Of a stretch of 64,000 nt of DNA, positions 25,084-32,607 are shown one piece after another. The stretch is taken from contig QAKI01000024.1 in NCBI GenBank assembly GCA_003343905.1, forward strand, positions 4,747 through 68,746, written 5' to 3'. The first letter of the stretch is position 1. Every line of letters starts with the position of its first letter. The notes below the pieces were generated by a model, which worked only from the letters and a program-made list of their open reading frames with translations, searched no databases and was not told where the DNA came from. The translations under genes were made by a program, and so were the position numbers. Source of the stretch: Subdoligranulum variabile (GTDB lineage: Bacteria > Bacillota > Clostridia > Oscillospirales > Ruminococcaceae).

Positions 25084-25836
25084 TCAGTCCTTGCCCTGCC
25101 CGGCGTTCAATGTTTGCAAAAAGGCGCGGGTGCGTTCCTCCCGCGGGTGGGCGAAGAACTCCGCGGACGGCCCGCTTTCCACCACCACGCCGTGTTCCAT
25201 GAACACCACCTTGCTGGATACATTGCGGGCAAAGCCCATCTCGTGGGTGACGACCAGCATGGTCATGCCCTCGTCGGCCAGCGTGCGCATGACGGCCAGC
25301 ACCTCGCCGGTCAGTTCGGGGTCCAGGGCGGAGGTCGGCTCGTCAAAATAGATGACGGCGGGCTGGGCCGCGATGGCGCGGGCGATGGCCACCCGCTGCT
25401 GCTGCCCGCCCGAAAGCTGGCTGGGGTAGGCGTCTCGCCGGTCCAGCAGGCCTACTTTGGCAAGAGCCTGTTCGCCCAGCGCCACGGCCTGGGCGCGCGG
25501 CATCCTGCGGCCGACGATCAGCCCCTCGGTCACGTTTTGCAGGGCGGTCTTGTTGCGGAACAGGTTGTAGTTCTGGAACACGAAGGCGGTCTTTTTGCGC
25601 AGCCGGGCAATGTCTTTTTTGCCGATGCCCGGCAGGTCGAAGCGTTCGCCGTCCAGCGTCAGCGCGCCGCCGTCGGCCCGTTCCAGAAAGTTGATGCACC
25701 GCAGCAGCGTGGTCTTGCCGGAACCGCTCGGCCCCAGGATGGCGACCACGTCGCCTTTGTCCACCTGCAAGTCCACGCCCTTGAGCACTTCCAGCCCGTC
25801 AAAGGTCTTGCGGATGTTTTCGGCTTTCAGTAACAT
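25084..25836 (-). CDS. Amino-acid ABC transporter ATP-binding protein (TcyC/GlnQ-like)
   Basis: 250 residues, standard length for polar amino-acid importers. Walker [10 protein letters not shown] (35-43), Q-loop VFQNYNLF, signature LSGGQQQR, Walker [13 protein letters not shown] and switch His in [10 protein letters not shown]. It drives uptake by the permease encoded 12 bp upstream and the binding protein 46 bp downstream. Most similar in layout to GlnQ/TcyC ATPases. Confidence 0.94.
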   Translation of the reverse strand: MLLKAENIRKTFDGLEVLKGVDLQVDKGDVVAILGPSGSGKTTLLRCINFLERADGGALTLDGERFDLPGIGKKDIARLRKKTAFVFQNYNLFRNKTALQNVTEGLIVGRRMPRAQAVALGEQALAKVGLLDRRDAYPSQLSGGQQQRVAIARAIAAQPAVIYFDEPTSALDPELTGEVLAVMRTLADEGMTMLVVTHEMGFARNVSSKVVFMEHGVVVESGPSAEFFAHPREERTRAFLQTLNAGQGKD

Positions 25837-25848
25837 GGGGGTCCCTCC

Positions 25849-26508
25849 TCAGGCGTAAACGCTCAGTTTTTTCTCGCCTACGGCCTGCAGCTTCGTCAGC
25901 ACCGTGCAGAACAGCAGGTAGATCAGGCCGACTTCGATGTACAGCGCCAGCGGTTCGGCGGTCAGCGCCACGATGCGCTCGGTCGCCATGAACATTTCGG
26001 TCACCGTGATGTTGGCCGCCAGCGAGGTGTCCTTCACCATGCCGATCAGCGAGTTGGACAGCGGCGGGAACGCCGTGCGCAGCGCCTGCGGCAGCACGAT
26101 GCGCCGCATGGACTGCCCCCAGCTCAGGCCCGCGCACTCGGCGGCTTCCAGCTGGCCCACGGGCACCGCTTCCAGCGCGGCGCGGATGGTCTCGGCGCAG
26201 TAGGCGCCCTGATTGATGGAGAACACCAGGACCGCCGCCGGGAAGGCGTCGATCAGGATGCCCACATGGGGCAGGCCGTAGAACACCACAAAAAGCTGCA
26301 CCAGCAGCGGCGTGCCGCGGATCACCCAGATATAGAACCGGGCGAACTGGCGCAGCACCGGCACTTTGGCAAACTGCACCAGCGCCATCGTCACCGCAAT
26401 GACCAGCCCGATGGCAAAGGAGATCGCAGTCAGCGGAATGGTCATGGTCAGCCCCGGGATCAGGATCTGCCAGAAGGATTCCACCAGCAGGTTTACAAGG
26501 TGACTCAT
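25849..26508 (-). CDS. Amino-acid ABC transporter permease
   Basis: 219 residues from ATG 26508 (GGAAGGAAAACGAAG before it); the longer frame covers the promoter. It has about five helices and the HisM/GlnP-type features LTAISFAIGLVIAVTMAL, YIWVIRGTPLLVQLFVVFYG and the coupling loop EAAECAGLSWGQSMRRIVLP. It is the first gene of the minus-strand operon permease-ATPase-binding protein-MalY. Confidence 0.92.
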   Translation of the reverse strand: MSHLVNLLVESFWQILIPGLTMTIPLTAISFAIGLVIAVTMALVQFAKVPVLRQFARFYIWVIRGTPLLVQLFVVFYGLPHVGILIDAFPAAVLVFSINQGAYCAETIRAALEAVPVGQLEAAECAGLSWGQSMRRIVLPQALRTAFPPLSNSLIGMVKDTSLAANITVTEMFMATERIVALTAEPLALYIEVGLIYLLFCTVLTKLQAVGEKKLSVYA

Positions 26509-26638
26509 CTTCGTTTTCCTTCCTGTGGCGGGCGCAGCGGCCCGCCGTCTGTCGTGTGCGCGCACGGGGCGCGGGCGGCCGGGGTCCGGGCGCGCGGGGG
26601 CGGTCTGCCGTGTGTGCGCGGTTTTCCCGGACCGAATC

Positions 26639-26668
26639 ATTATAAACCAGCGGGGCCGCCCATTACAA
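26639..26668 (-). promoter_or_regulatory. Promoter of the amino-acid ABC/MalY operon
   Basis: Minus strand TTGTAA (26663-26668), 18-bp spacer, TATAAT (26639-26644). The leader to the permease start is about 125 nt, GC-rich, with one hairpin (GGCGGGC/GCCCGCC); I see no T-box or SAM riboswitch pattern. Confidence 0.65.
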
Positions 26669-26700
26669 GTACTTACCTGCATTACCGTACCCCCGGCGGC

Positions 26701-26729
26701 TTGCAGGCGCGGGGCCGCCTTGCTATAAT
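26701..26729 (+). promoter_or_regulatory. Promoter of the sulfatase-maturase gene
   Basis: TTGCAG (26701-26706), 17-bp spacer, TATAAT (26724-26729), 39 bp before the start. No LacI-type operator is seen here, so the maturase is not obviously in the sugar regulon. Confidence 0.65.
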
Positions 26730-26767
26730 AAAGGAAAACCCCGCACCCGGAAAGGAGAGCTGCCCCC

Positions 26768-27901
26768 ATGCACATCAATCTGCTCATCAAACCGGCTTCC
26801 AGCCTGTGCAATATGCGCTGCCGCTACTGCTTCTACGAGGACGAAGCCGCCAACCGCGAAACGGCCAGCCTGGGCGTCATGAGCCGGGACACCGCCGCGC
26901 TGCTGATCCGCCAGGCATTGGACGCCGCCGGATGGGACGGCAGCGTCAGCTTTACCTTCCAGGGCGGGGAGCCCACGGTGGCGGGACTGGACTTTTTCCG
27001 GGATTTTGTCAAAATGGTGGGGGAACAGAACACCCAACACCTGCCGGTGGACTATTCGATCCAGACCAACGCCCTGGCGCTGGATGGGGAATGGGCGGAA
27101 TTTTTGGCCCGCAACCGCTTTTTGACCGGCATTTCGCTGGACGGCGACAAGGACCTGCACGATGCGTTCCGCGTGGACGCGGCGGGCAAGGGCACCTGGA
27201 ACCGGGTGCAGAAGAACCTGCGGCTGCTGCAAAAAGCCGGGGTGGAATGCAACCTGCTGTGCGTGGTGACGCGCCGCTGCGCCAAAAGCGCCGTGCGCAT
27301 CTACCACGCCCTGCAAAAGACCGGCGTGGGCTACCTGCAATTCATCCCCTGCCTGGACCCGCTGGGCGAGGAACGCGGCCAGCGGCCCTGGTCGCTGACG
27401 CCGGAGGATTACGGCGCGTTCCTGTGCGCCCTGTTCGACGAATGGTACCGCGACTGGGCCGCCGGGCACTACACCAGCGTGCGCCTGTTCGAAGACTATG
27501 TGTACCTGGCCATGGGCCTGCCCGCGGGCACCTGCGCCACCAGCGGAAGCTGCGGGGCGTACTCGGTCATCGAGGCCGACGGCAGCGTGTACCCCTGCGA
27601 CTTCTTTGCGCTGGACGGCTGGAAGCTGGGCAACATCCACGAAACGCCGCTGGCCGCCCTGCGGGACTGCGGGCGGGAACAGGACTTTTTGCAGGACGGC
27701 TTACGCCGCCCTGCGCCCTGCGCGGACTGCCGCTGGCGGGACCTGTGCTTCGGCGGCTGCAAGCGGGACTGGACCGCCGGCGCGGCGGGCGTCCGGCAGA
27801 ATTATTATTGCGAAGCCTTCCGGCGGTTCTTCGCCCATGCAGAGCCCCGCCTGCGGCAGATCGCCGCCGCCGAGCAGCGCGCCCGGCGCATGGGGCTGTG
27901 A
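26768..27901 (+). CDS. Anaerobic sulfatase-maturating enzyme (radical SAM, SPASM)
   Basis: 377 residues from ATG 26768 with GGAAAGGAGAGCTG before it. Radical SAM motif C14-x3-C18-x2-C21 in LCNMRCRYCFYED; SFTFQGGEPTVAGLDFF; YSIQTNALALD; and a C-terminal SPASM region with GTCATSGSCGAYSVIEADGS, VYPCDFF, CADCRWRDLCFGGCKRDW, which bind two extra 4Fe-4S clusters. This layout is that of anSME, which oxidises the active-site Cys (or Ser) of sulfatases to formylglycine without oxygen. The natural client is the Cys-type sulfatase at 16912. It is followed 13 bp later by a GNAT gene. Confidence 0.9.
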   Translation: MHINLLIKPASSLCNMRCRYCFYEDEAANRETASLGVMSRDTAALLIRQALDAAGWDGSVSFTFQGGEPTVAGLDFFRDFVKMVGEQNTQHLPVDYSIQTNALALDGEWAEFLARNRFLTGISLDGDKDLHDAFRVDAAGKGTWNRVQKNLRLLQKAGVECNLLCVVTRRCAKSAVRIYHALQKTGVGYLQFIPCLDPLGEERGQRPWSLTPEDYGAFLCALFDEWYRDWAAGHYTSVRLFEDYVYLAMGLPAGTCATSGSCGAYSVIEADGSVYPCDFFALDGWKLGNIHETPLAALRDCGREQDFLQDGLRRPAPCADCRWRDLCFGGCKRDWTAGAAGVRQNYYCEAFRRFFAHAEPRLRQIAAAEQRARRMGL

Positions 27902-27914
27902 AAGGGGAATGTAT

Positions 27915-28811
27915 ATGATCCGGACCATGCGCCCGGCGGACACAGAAGCGGTGCTGGCGATCTGGCTGGCGGCCAACCGGGACGCTCATCCCTTTGTCCC
28001 GGCGGCCTACTGGGAAGCGAACCTCCCGGCGGTGCGCGAACAGCTCCCGCAGGCGGAGGTCTATGTGCTGGAACGCGGGGGCGTGATCCAGGGCTTTCTG
28101 GGTCTGACGGGGACGTATATCGCCGGGCTGTTCGTGGCGGCGGCGCACCGGGGCCAGGGCGCGGGGCGGCTGCTGCTGGACCGCGCCAAGGCCGAACACC
28201 GCGCGCTGACGTTGCAGGTCTACCGCAAAAACACAAGGGCGGCGGCCTTCTATGCGCGGGAGGGGTTCGTCCTCTCGGCGCAGGGAACGGACGCCGCCAC
28301 CGGCGAGGAAGAATGGGAACTGTGCTGGCAGGCGGCGCAAAGCGCGCCCCCGTACCGGCTGGTCCGGCTGGCGGAAGAACCCGCCATGCTGGGACCGGCC
28401 GCCCGCTGGTTCCATGAAAAATGGGACGTCCCGCAGGCGGAGTACCGCCGCAGCATGGCGGCCAGCCTGGAGGCGGCGGGGCCGGTGCCCCAGTGGTATC
28501 TGGCGCTGGACGGGGCGCGGATCGTCGGCGGGGCGGGTGTGATCGAAAACGACTTCCACGAGCGGCGGGACCTGGCCCCCAACCTCTGCGCGCTGTATGT
28601 GGAGCCGGACCGGCGCGGGCGCGGCATCGCGGGGGCGCTGCTGGACTTCGCCTGCCGGGATATGCAGGCGCAGGGCGTGGGCACGCTCTATCTCGTCACC
28701 GAACACACCGGCCTGTATGAGCGGTACGGCTGGGACTTTTTGGGCATGGTGCAGGAGACCGGCGCCCCCGGCGCCATCCGTATGTATGCCCGCCCAACGG
28801 CGGGACGGTAA
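27915..28811 (+). CDS. Protein with two tandem GNAT domains
   Basis: 298 residues from ATG 27915; an ATG 6 bp earlier sits too close to the AAAGGGG site. Domain one (about 1-145) starts MIRTMRPADTEAVLAIWLAA and has the acetyl-CoA loop VAAAHRGQGAGRLLLDRAK and VYRKNTRAAAFYAREGF. Domain two (about 145-298) has LCALYVEPDRRGRGIAGALL and YLVTEHTGLYERYGWDFLG. Both loops keep the Q/R-x-x-G-x-G/A pattern, so both may bind acetyl-CoA. Substrates are unknown. It is probably co-transcribed with the sulfatase maturase. Confidence 0.85.
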   Translation: MIRTMRPADTEAVLAIWLAANRDAHPFVPAAYWEANLPAVREQLPQAEVYVLERGGVIQGFLGLTGTYIAGLFVAAAHRGQGAGRLLLDRAKAEHRALTLQVYRKNTRAAAFYAREGFVLSAQGTDAATGEEEWELCWQAAQSAPPYRLVRLAEEPAMLGPAARWFHEKWDVPQAEYRRSMAASLEAAGPVPQWYLALDGARIVGGAGVIENDFHERRDLAPNLCALYVEPDRRGRGIAGALLDFACRDMQAQGVGTLYLVTEHTGLYERYGWDFLGMVQETGAPGAIRMYARPTAGR

Positions 28812-28816
28812 CTTTG

Positions 28817-29114
28817 AACAGATCCCCCGGTCCTGTCAGGAACAGGGAGTCGCCTGCTGAAAAAGGTTCAAAATTCGTTGCCAGCGGCGGACATGCGCCG
28901 ACGCTGGCAACACATACAGGGAAATTTTGCGGCAAATTGTGTATGAGGCCACAGGCCGATTGCGCGATTTGCCGTAAAATTTTGTCGAAGGGGAATTCAA
29001 AGGGGGAAACAGGAGCGTCAGGCACCGCCGCGCGCGACTGTTGCCCCTTTTGGAGCTTGTCGAAAAACTCGACAAGCTCAATCCCCCGGTCCTGTCAGGA
29101 CCGGGGGATCTGTT
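28817..29114. mobile_element. MITE-like non-coding element with 19-bp terminal inverted repeats
   Basis: AACAGATCCCCCGGTCCTG (28817-28835) is repeated exactly in inverse at 29096-29114. Between them are three further inverted repeats: GTTGCCAGCG/CGCTGGCAAC (28877-28911), a 16-bp arm at 28922-28937 matching 15 of 16 at 28967-28982, and AGCTTGTCGA/TCGACAAGCT (29054-29078). No credible ORF is present. It fills nearly all of the gap between the GNAT gene and scfB. A non-autonomous mobile element or structured RNA are the options; the right end alone also forms a strong hairpin (29082-29110) that could stop transcription from either side. Confidence 0.6.
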
Positions 29115-29117
29115 GAT

Positions 29118-30572
29118 TTATTCGCAGCCCTCTTTGGTCTCGCCGCAGCCGTCGCAGTCGCTCTCGTACTGCACGGCGTTGCGGGCCAGTTCGGGGTCAA
29201 GGCGCTGGGCCACCTGGATCATCAGGGCGCATTCCATCCGCTTGCGGAAGATCTTGCACCCGTACTCATAGGTGCCGTGGATGTCGCCGGTGGCGTGCAG
29301 GGCGTTGGCTGCGCAGCCGCCCGCGCAGTACAGCCGCGCCCAGCAGTCCTTGCAGTCGGGGCGGGCGTAGACGTTGCACAGTTTGAATTCATCCCGCAGG
29401 GCGGTGTTGGTCACGCCGTCCCACACGTTGCCCAGCTTGTAGTCGGGGTCGCCGACGAACTGGTGGCAGGGGTACAGGTCGCCCCAGGGGGTCACGGCCA
29501 TGTACTCGGTGCCCGAACCACAGCCCGAAATGCGCTTGTAGATGCAGGGGCCATGCTTCAGGTCCAGGATGTAGTGATAGAAGGTGATGGGCCGCCCGGC
29601 TTTCTGGCGGCGCAGCATATCGTTGGCCAGCAGTTCGTACTGGTCGAACAGCTTGGGCAGGTCGGCCTCGGTCAGGGCTTCGGGGGAGTCGGCCGGGGCC
29701 ACCACCGGCTCCATCGAAAGCTCGGTAAAGCCCAGGTCGTCGGCCATGTGGAACAGGTCCTTGGTAAAGTCCACGTTGTGGTGGGTGAAGGTGCCGCGCA
29801 TATAGTAGCCCTTGCCGCCGCGGGCCTTGACGAGCTTCTGGAACTTGGGCACGATGCGGTCATAGCTGCCGTTGCCCGCCAGATCCACCCGGAAGCGGTC
29901 GTTGACTTCCTTGCGGCCGTCCAGCGAAAGCACCACGTTGTGGCATTCGCGGTTGGCCCACTCGATGACTTCGTCGGTGATGCCGATGCCGTTGGTGGTC
30001 AGCGTGAAGCGGAAGTTCTTGCCCGCCGCTTTCTCGATGCTGCGGGCATAGGCCACGAGCTGCTTGCAGACCTCAAAGTTCATCAGCGGTTCGCCGCCGA
30101 AAAAGTCCACTTCCAGATTGCGGCGGGTGCCCGAATGTTCCACCAGGAAATCCAGCGCGCGCTTGCCGGTCTCAAAGCTCATCAGCCCGGCTTCGCCGTG
30201 GAACTTGCCCTGGGCCGCGAAGCAGTAGCTGCAGTTCAGGTTGCAGGTGTGGGCCACATGCAGGCAGAGGGCCTTGACCACGTTGGAACGTTTTTTGAAG
30301 TCGAAGGCGTAGTCGGCGTAGGCGTCGGGGGCAAAAAGTTTGCCCTCCTTCGTCAGTTCGTCGATGTCGTCCAGGCAGTCTTCGATGTCGGCGGGGGTCA
30401 CGTCGGCGCGGCCCGCATACTTGGCGGCCAGCGCGGCGGCGGCTTCCTGCCGGGTGCGGCCCTGGTCGATCAGGGCGATGGCGTCATAGGCCACTTCGTC
30501 CACGGCGTGTACGCTGCCGCTGAACACGTCCAGCACGATGTTGTAGCCGCCCAGCTTGTATTGATGGATCAT
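29118..30572 (-). CDS. scfB: SCIFF thioether maturase, radical SAM/SPASM
   Basis: 484 residues. An N-terminal RiPP-recognition-like part (about 1-90) precedes the radical SAM core with C110-x3-C114-x2-C117 in AHTCNLNCSYCFAAQGKF, VDFFGGEPLMNFEVC and RFTLTTNGIGI. The SPASM part has GCGSGTEYMAVTPWGDLYPC, CNVYARPDCKDCWARLYCAG and a late CKIF; the tail ends DCDGCGETKEGC. ScfB joins Cys sulfurs of the SCIFF peptide to alpha-carbons, making thioether bonds. The precursor gene scfA lies 81 bp upstream on the same strand with a hairpin between. The pair is nearly universal in Clostridia, but the role of the matured peptide is unresolved. Confidence 0.96.
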   Translation of the reverse strand: MIHQYKLGGYNIVLDVFSGSVHAVDEVAYDAIALIDQGRTRQEAAAALAAKYAGRADVTPADIEDCLDDIDELTKEGKLFAPDAYADYAFDFKKRSNVVKALCLHVAHTCNLNCSYCFAAQGKFHGEAGLMSFETGKRALDFLVEHSGTRRNLEVDFFGGEPLMNFEVCKQLVAYARSIEKAAGKNFRFTLTTNGIGITDEVIEWANRECHNVVLSLDGRKEVNDRFRVDLAGNGSYDRIVPKFQKLVKARGGKGYYMRGTFTHHNVDFTKDLFHMADDLGFTELSMEPVVAPADSPEALTEADLPKLFDQYELLANDMLRRQKAGRPITFYHYILDLKHGPCIYKRISGCGSGTEYMAVTPWGDLYPCHQFVGDPDYKLGNVWDGVTNTALRDEFKLCNVYARPDCKDCWARLYCAGGCAANALHATGDIHGTYEYGCKIFRKRMECALMIQVAQRLDPELARNAVQYESDCDGCGETKEGCE

Positions 30573-30605
30573 GGAAAAACTCCTTGCAAAATAACCATAG
30601 AAAAT

Positions 30606-30628
30606 GCCGGGGCCGTAAGGCGCCCGGC
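30606..30628 (-). terminator. Attenuator hairpin between scfA and scfB
   Basis: Minus strand GCCGGGCGCC, loop TTAC, GGCCCCGGC (one mismatch region), then ATTTTC. Partial termination here would give more precursor than enzyme. Confidence 0.55.
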
Positions 30629-30653
30629 ACGATCGCCAGCGTTGTTGGAAAAA

Positions 30654-30800
30654 TCAGTTGTCTGCTTTCTCGCAGGGCTGGTTGGCGATGCCGCAGCTCG
30701 TCTTGCAGGCGCTCTGGCAGGAGGTCTGGCACTCGCCGCAGCCGCCGTCGCGCAGGCTCTTCGCCATGTCACGGGTCTCCAGGGTCTGAATGTGCTTCAT
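30654..30800 (-). CDS. scfA: SCIFF ribosomally made peptide precursor
   Basis: 48 residues starting MKHIQTLETRDMAKSLRDGG, then six cysteines at 21, 24, 28, 32, 36 and 43 (CGECQTSCQSACKTSCG core), the six-Cys-in-forty-five pattern. ATG 30800 follows AAAGGAGTGACTGTAGT. The conserved N-terminus is the recognition part for ScfB, encoded next. The longer frame from 30848 is excluded because it contains the promoter. Found across Clostridia; physiological function is not established. Confidence 0.96.
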   Translation of the reverse strand: MKHIQTLETRDMAKSLRDGGCGECQTSCQSACKTSCGIANQPCEKADN

Positions 30801-30839
30801 ACTACAGTCACTCCTTTGCACATTATATGGGATAGTACT

Positions 30840-30868
30840 ATTGTACACAGGACCGGGGCCCTTGTCAA
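30840..30868 (-). promoter_or_regulatory. scfA promoter
   Basis: Minus strand TTGACA (30863-30868), 17-bp spacer, TACAAT (30840-30845). Confidence 0.75.
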
Positions 30869-30872
30869 GCGC

Positions 30873-31022
30873 GGTGGAGAACCTGCGGCCCCCGCAGCGG
30901 GGAAAAAGGCGGGTTTTCCACCGGATTTGCCCGTTTCAACGCCGAAAGGGGGTGAGTTTTCCACCCTTTCCACCGGGTTTTCAACAATTTCAACGTGGAG
31001 AACTGTTTTACGCGGTGGATAA
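30873..31022. repeat. Cluster of seven DnaA-box-like motifs
   Basis: The 408-bp gap 30801-31208 holds, after the scfA promoter, motifs close to TTWTCCACN: 30873-30881 (minus), 30914-30922, 30957-30965, 30966-30974, 30978-30986 (plus), 30994-31002 and 31014-31022 (minus). The last is TTATCCACC. Most differ from the DnaA consensus TTWTNCACA at the last base. The remaining part to 31160 shows no gene. Either a DnaA-binding/titration site or a local repeat; the sequence alone cannot decide. Confidence 0.4.
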
Positions 31023-31164
31023 CTCGCCGGGGAATATACGAACTGTGAAGCGGCGGCGGGCGCGTTTCGCGGGCCGGGCCGCCCGCGAGGAAAGCAAAAA
31101 GGTCCCCCGAGCCGGAACTACCCGTGGGAACAGAAAAAATCCCCGGCCTCGTGCTGTCCGTGTG

Positions 31165-31202
31165 GAAAAGAAAAGATCCCCCGGACCGTGCAGGCCGGGG
31201 GA
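31165..31202 (-). terminator. Terminator of the exported protein gene
   Basis: Minus strand CCCCCGGCC, loop, GGTCCGGGGG, then ATCTTTTCTTTT. Confidence 0.8.
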
Positions 31203-31208
31203 GAAAGT

Positions 31209-32369
31209 TTATTTGCGCCGGTGGCTGATGAACAGCGCACAGCTCATAATCAGGAAAAATACCGCGATGGCGGCCACCACCAGCAGGAACAGTTCGTAGA
31301 TCTTCACGTTGAAGCTGTTCTGCAGCGTCTGGGTCGCTTCCGAAAGCACCGCGCTCGTGCTGCTGGTGCTGCTGGACTCGCCCGCATCCCCCGCGGCCAG
31401 CGCGGCGGAAGCGGCGTCGCTGTCGCCCAGGGCGTTCAGCGCGTCGGCCAGCGCCTGGCTGCCCATGGCGACCAGGCGGTTGTTGCTCTCGCTCTTGACG
31501 CGGTCGCCGTTCACGGCCCCGGCCAGGTACTCGGCCAGCAGGTCGGTGGCGCCCCGCACGGCGGGGGCCACGCTTTCGTCCAGGGTCCAGCCGTCGGCGC
31601 TCCACATATCGTTCATGTAGAACAAAAGCTGCATGCCGGTGTCCTGCACGATGGAACTGTACACCGTTTCGGCAAAGTCATCGTTGGAAGTGTTCACGGT
31701 GCCGAAACTCAGGGCGATGAACTGGTACGCCCGGTCATACTCGGTCAGGCCGTCGTAGTAGCTGCGCAGCGTGTCGGCAATGCGGCTGTCCCGCGTAAGC
31801 TGGGACCCCACCACCACCGAATCCAGGTCGGCGCGCAGGTCCTCGGCGCTGAACAGGCTGGTGGAACTGTCCCCCGTGTTGAAGGAACCGCGCATCGCTT
31901 CGGCATAACCGGCGGCGTCCTGGGCCTGCCCGGCAAAGGACTGGGCCAGTTCCATGCAGTCGCCGCCCCAACTACCGGTGATGGGCAGCCCGTTGTACAC
32001 CAGATTCATCGAAGCCAGCATGTGGCCGAAGTCGGTGGTCTCGCCGGTGGGCAGTTCCAGGCTGTTCATGCCCTGCAGCGCGGCCAGGTCGGGGTCGTTC
32101 TCGTTCACATACGCCTCGAACTCGGTGTCCCGCGCACCGGCGGTCAACTGCCACATGGTGGTGTTGTAGCTGCCGGTCCGCGTGTAGGAAAGCGTCAGCA
32201 GGATGGGGTCGCCGTCATGTTCGGCGGCGTAGCTTTCCGCCAGGTCCTGCAGCCGGTCCAGCCGGTCCAGGGTGTCGTCGTACTCCGCCGCCGCAGCGCG
32301 CGGCGCGGCCCAGAAGCACAGGGCCAATACAAACCCCAGCAGCGCAAGCAGCCGGGGCAGACGGGTCAT
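31209..32369 (-). CDS. Unknown exported protein with C-terminal membrane anchor
   Basis: 386 residues from ATG 32369. The N-terminus MTRLPRLLALLGFVLALCFW is a signal peptide ending near APRAAAA-EYDD. A Ser/Thr-rich linker precedes a C-terminal helix (FLLVVAAIAVFFLIMSCALF) and ISHRRK, so the body would face outside. The ATG has no close ribosome site; a TTG at 32387 lies 3 bp after GGAGG and may be the real start. The ATG at 32444 overlaps the likely promoter TATACT. The body is rich in Asp/Thr/Ala with a segment DFGHMLASMNLVYNGLPITG and GSWGGDCMELAQSFAG. I recognise no family and assign no function. Confidence 0.7.
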   Translation of the reverse strand: MTRLPRLLALLGFVLALCFWAAPRAAAAEYDDTLDRLDRLQDLAESYAAEHDGDPILLTLSYTRTGSYNTTMWQLTAGARDTEFEAYVNENDPDLAALQGMNSLELPTGETTDFGHMLASMNLVYNGLPITGSWGGDCMELAQSFAGQAQDAAGYAEAMRGSFNTGDSSTSLFSAEDLRADLDSVVVGSQLTRDSRIADTLRSYYDGLTEYDRAYQFIALSFGTVNTSNDDFAETVYSSIVQDTGMQLLFYMNDMWSADGWTLDESVAPAVRGATDLLAEYLAGAVNGDRVKSESNNRLVAMGSQALADALNALGDSDAASAALAAGDAGESSSTSSTSAVLSEATQTLQNSFNVKIYELFLLVVAAIAVFFLIMSCALFISHRRK

Positions 32370-32607
32370 GTGGGAATCCGTGGTCAAGCACCTCCATAGA
32401 AAGTCAGGGAACAGATGGAATTGTTTCTTTTTTGTAACCTTCATAGTATACCACACCGGCGGGGGCTTTGTCACGAATTTTTTTGTGAAAATCCTGTGCG
32501 CCGGGCGCGAACGTCCCCCCGCGCGGCGTTTTCCCTGCGGGCGGGCCTTTACTTCCCGCCGTTTTTTGCCGTATAATGTACCCAATACAAAACGGAGGGC
32601 GTAAGGG

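Noticed and set aside
26509..26640. Riboswitch or T-box before the amino-acid ABC operon
   Set aside because: The leader is about 125 nt and GC-rich, with one ordinary hairpin; the T-box TGGN motif context and SAM-box core are not visible.
28814..29116. 100-codon ORF in the gap before scfB
   Set aside because: It spans the inverted repeats of the MITE-like element and has no ribosome site or family features.
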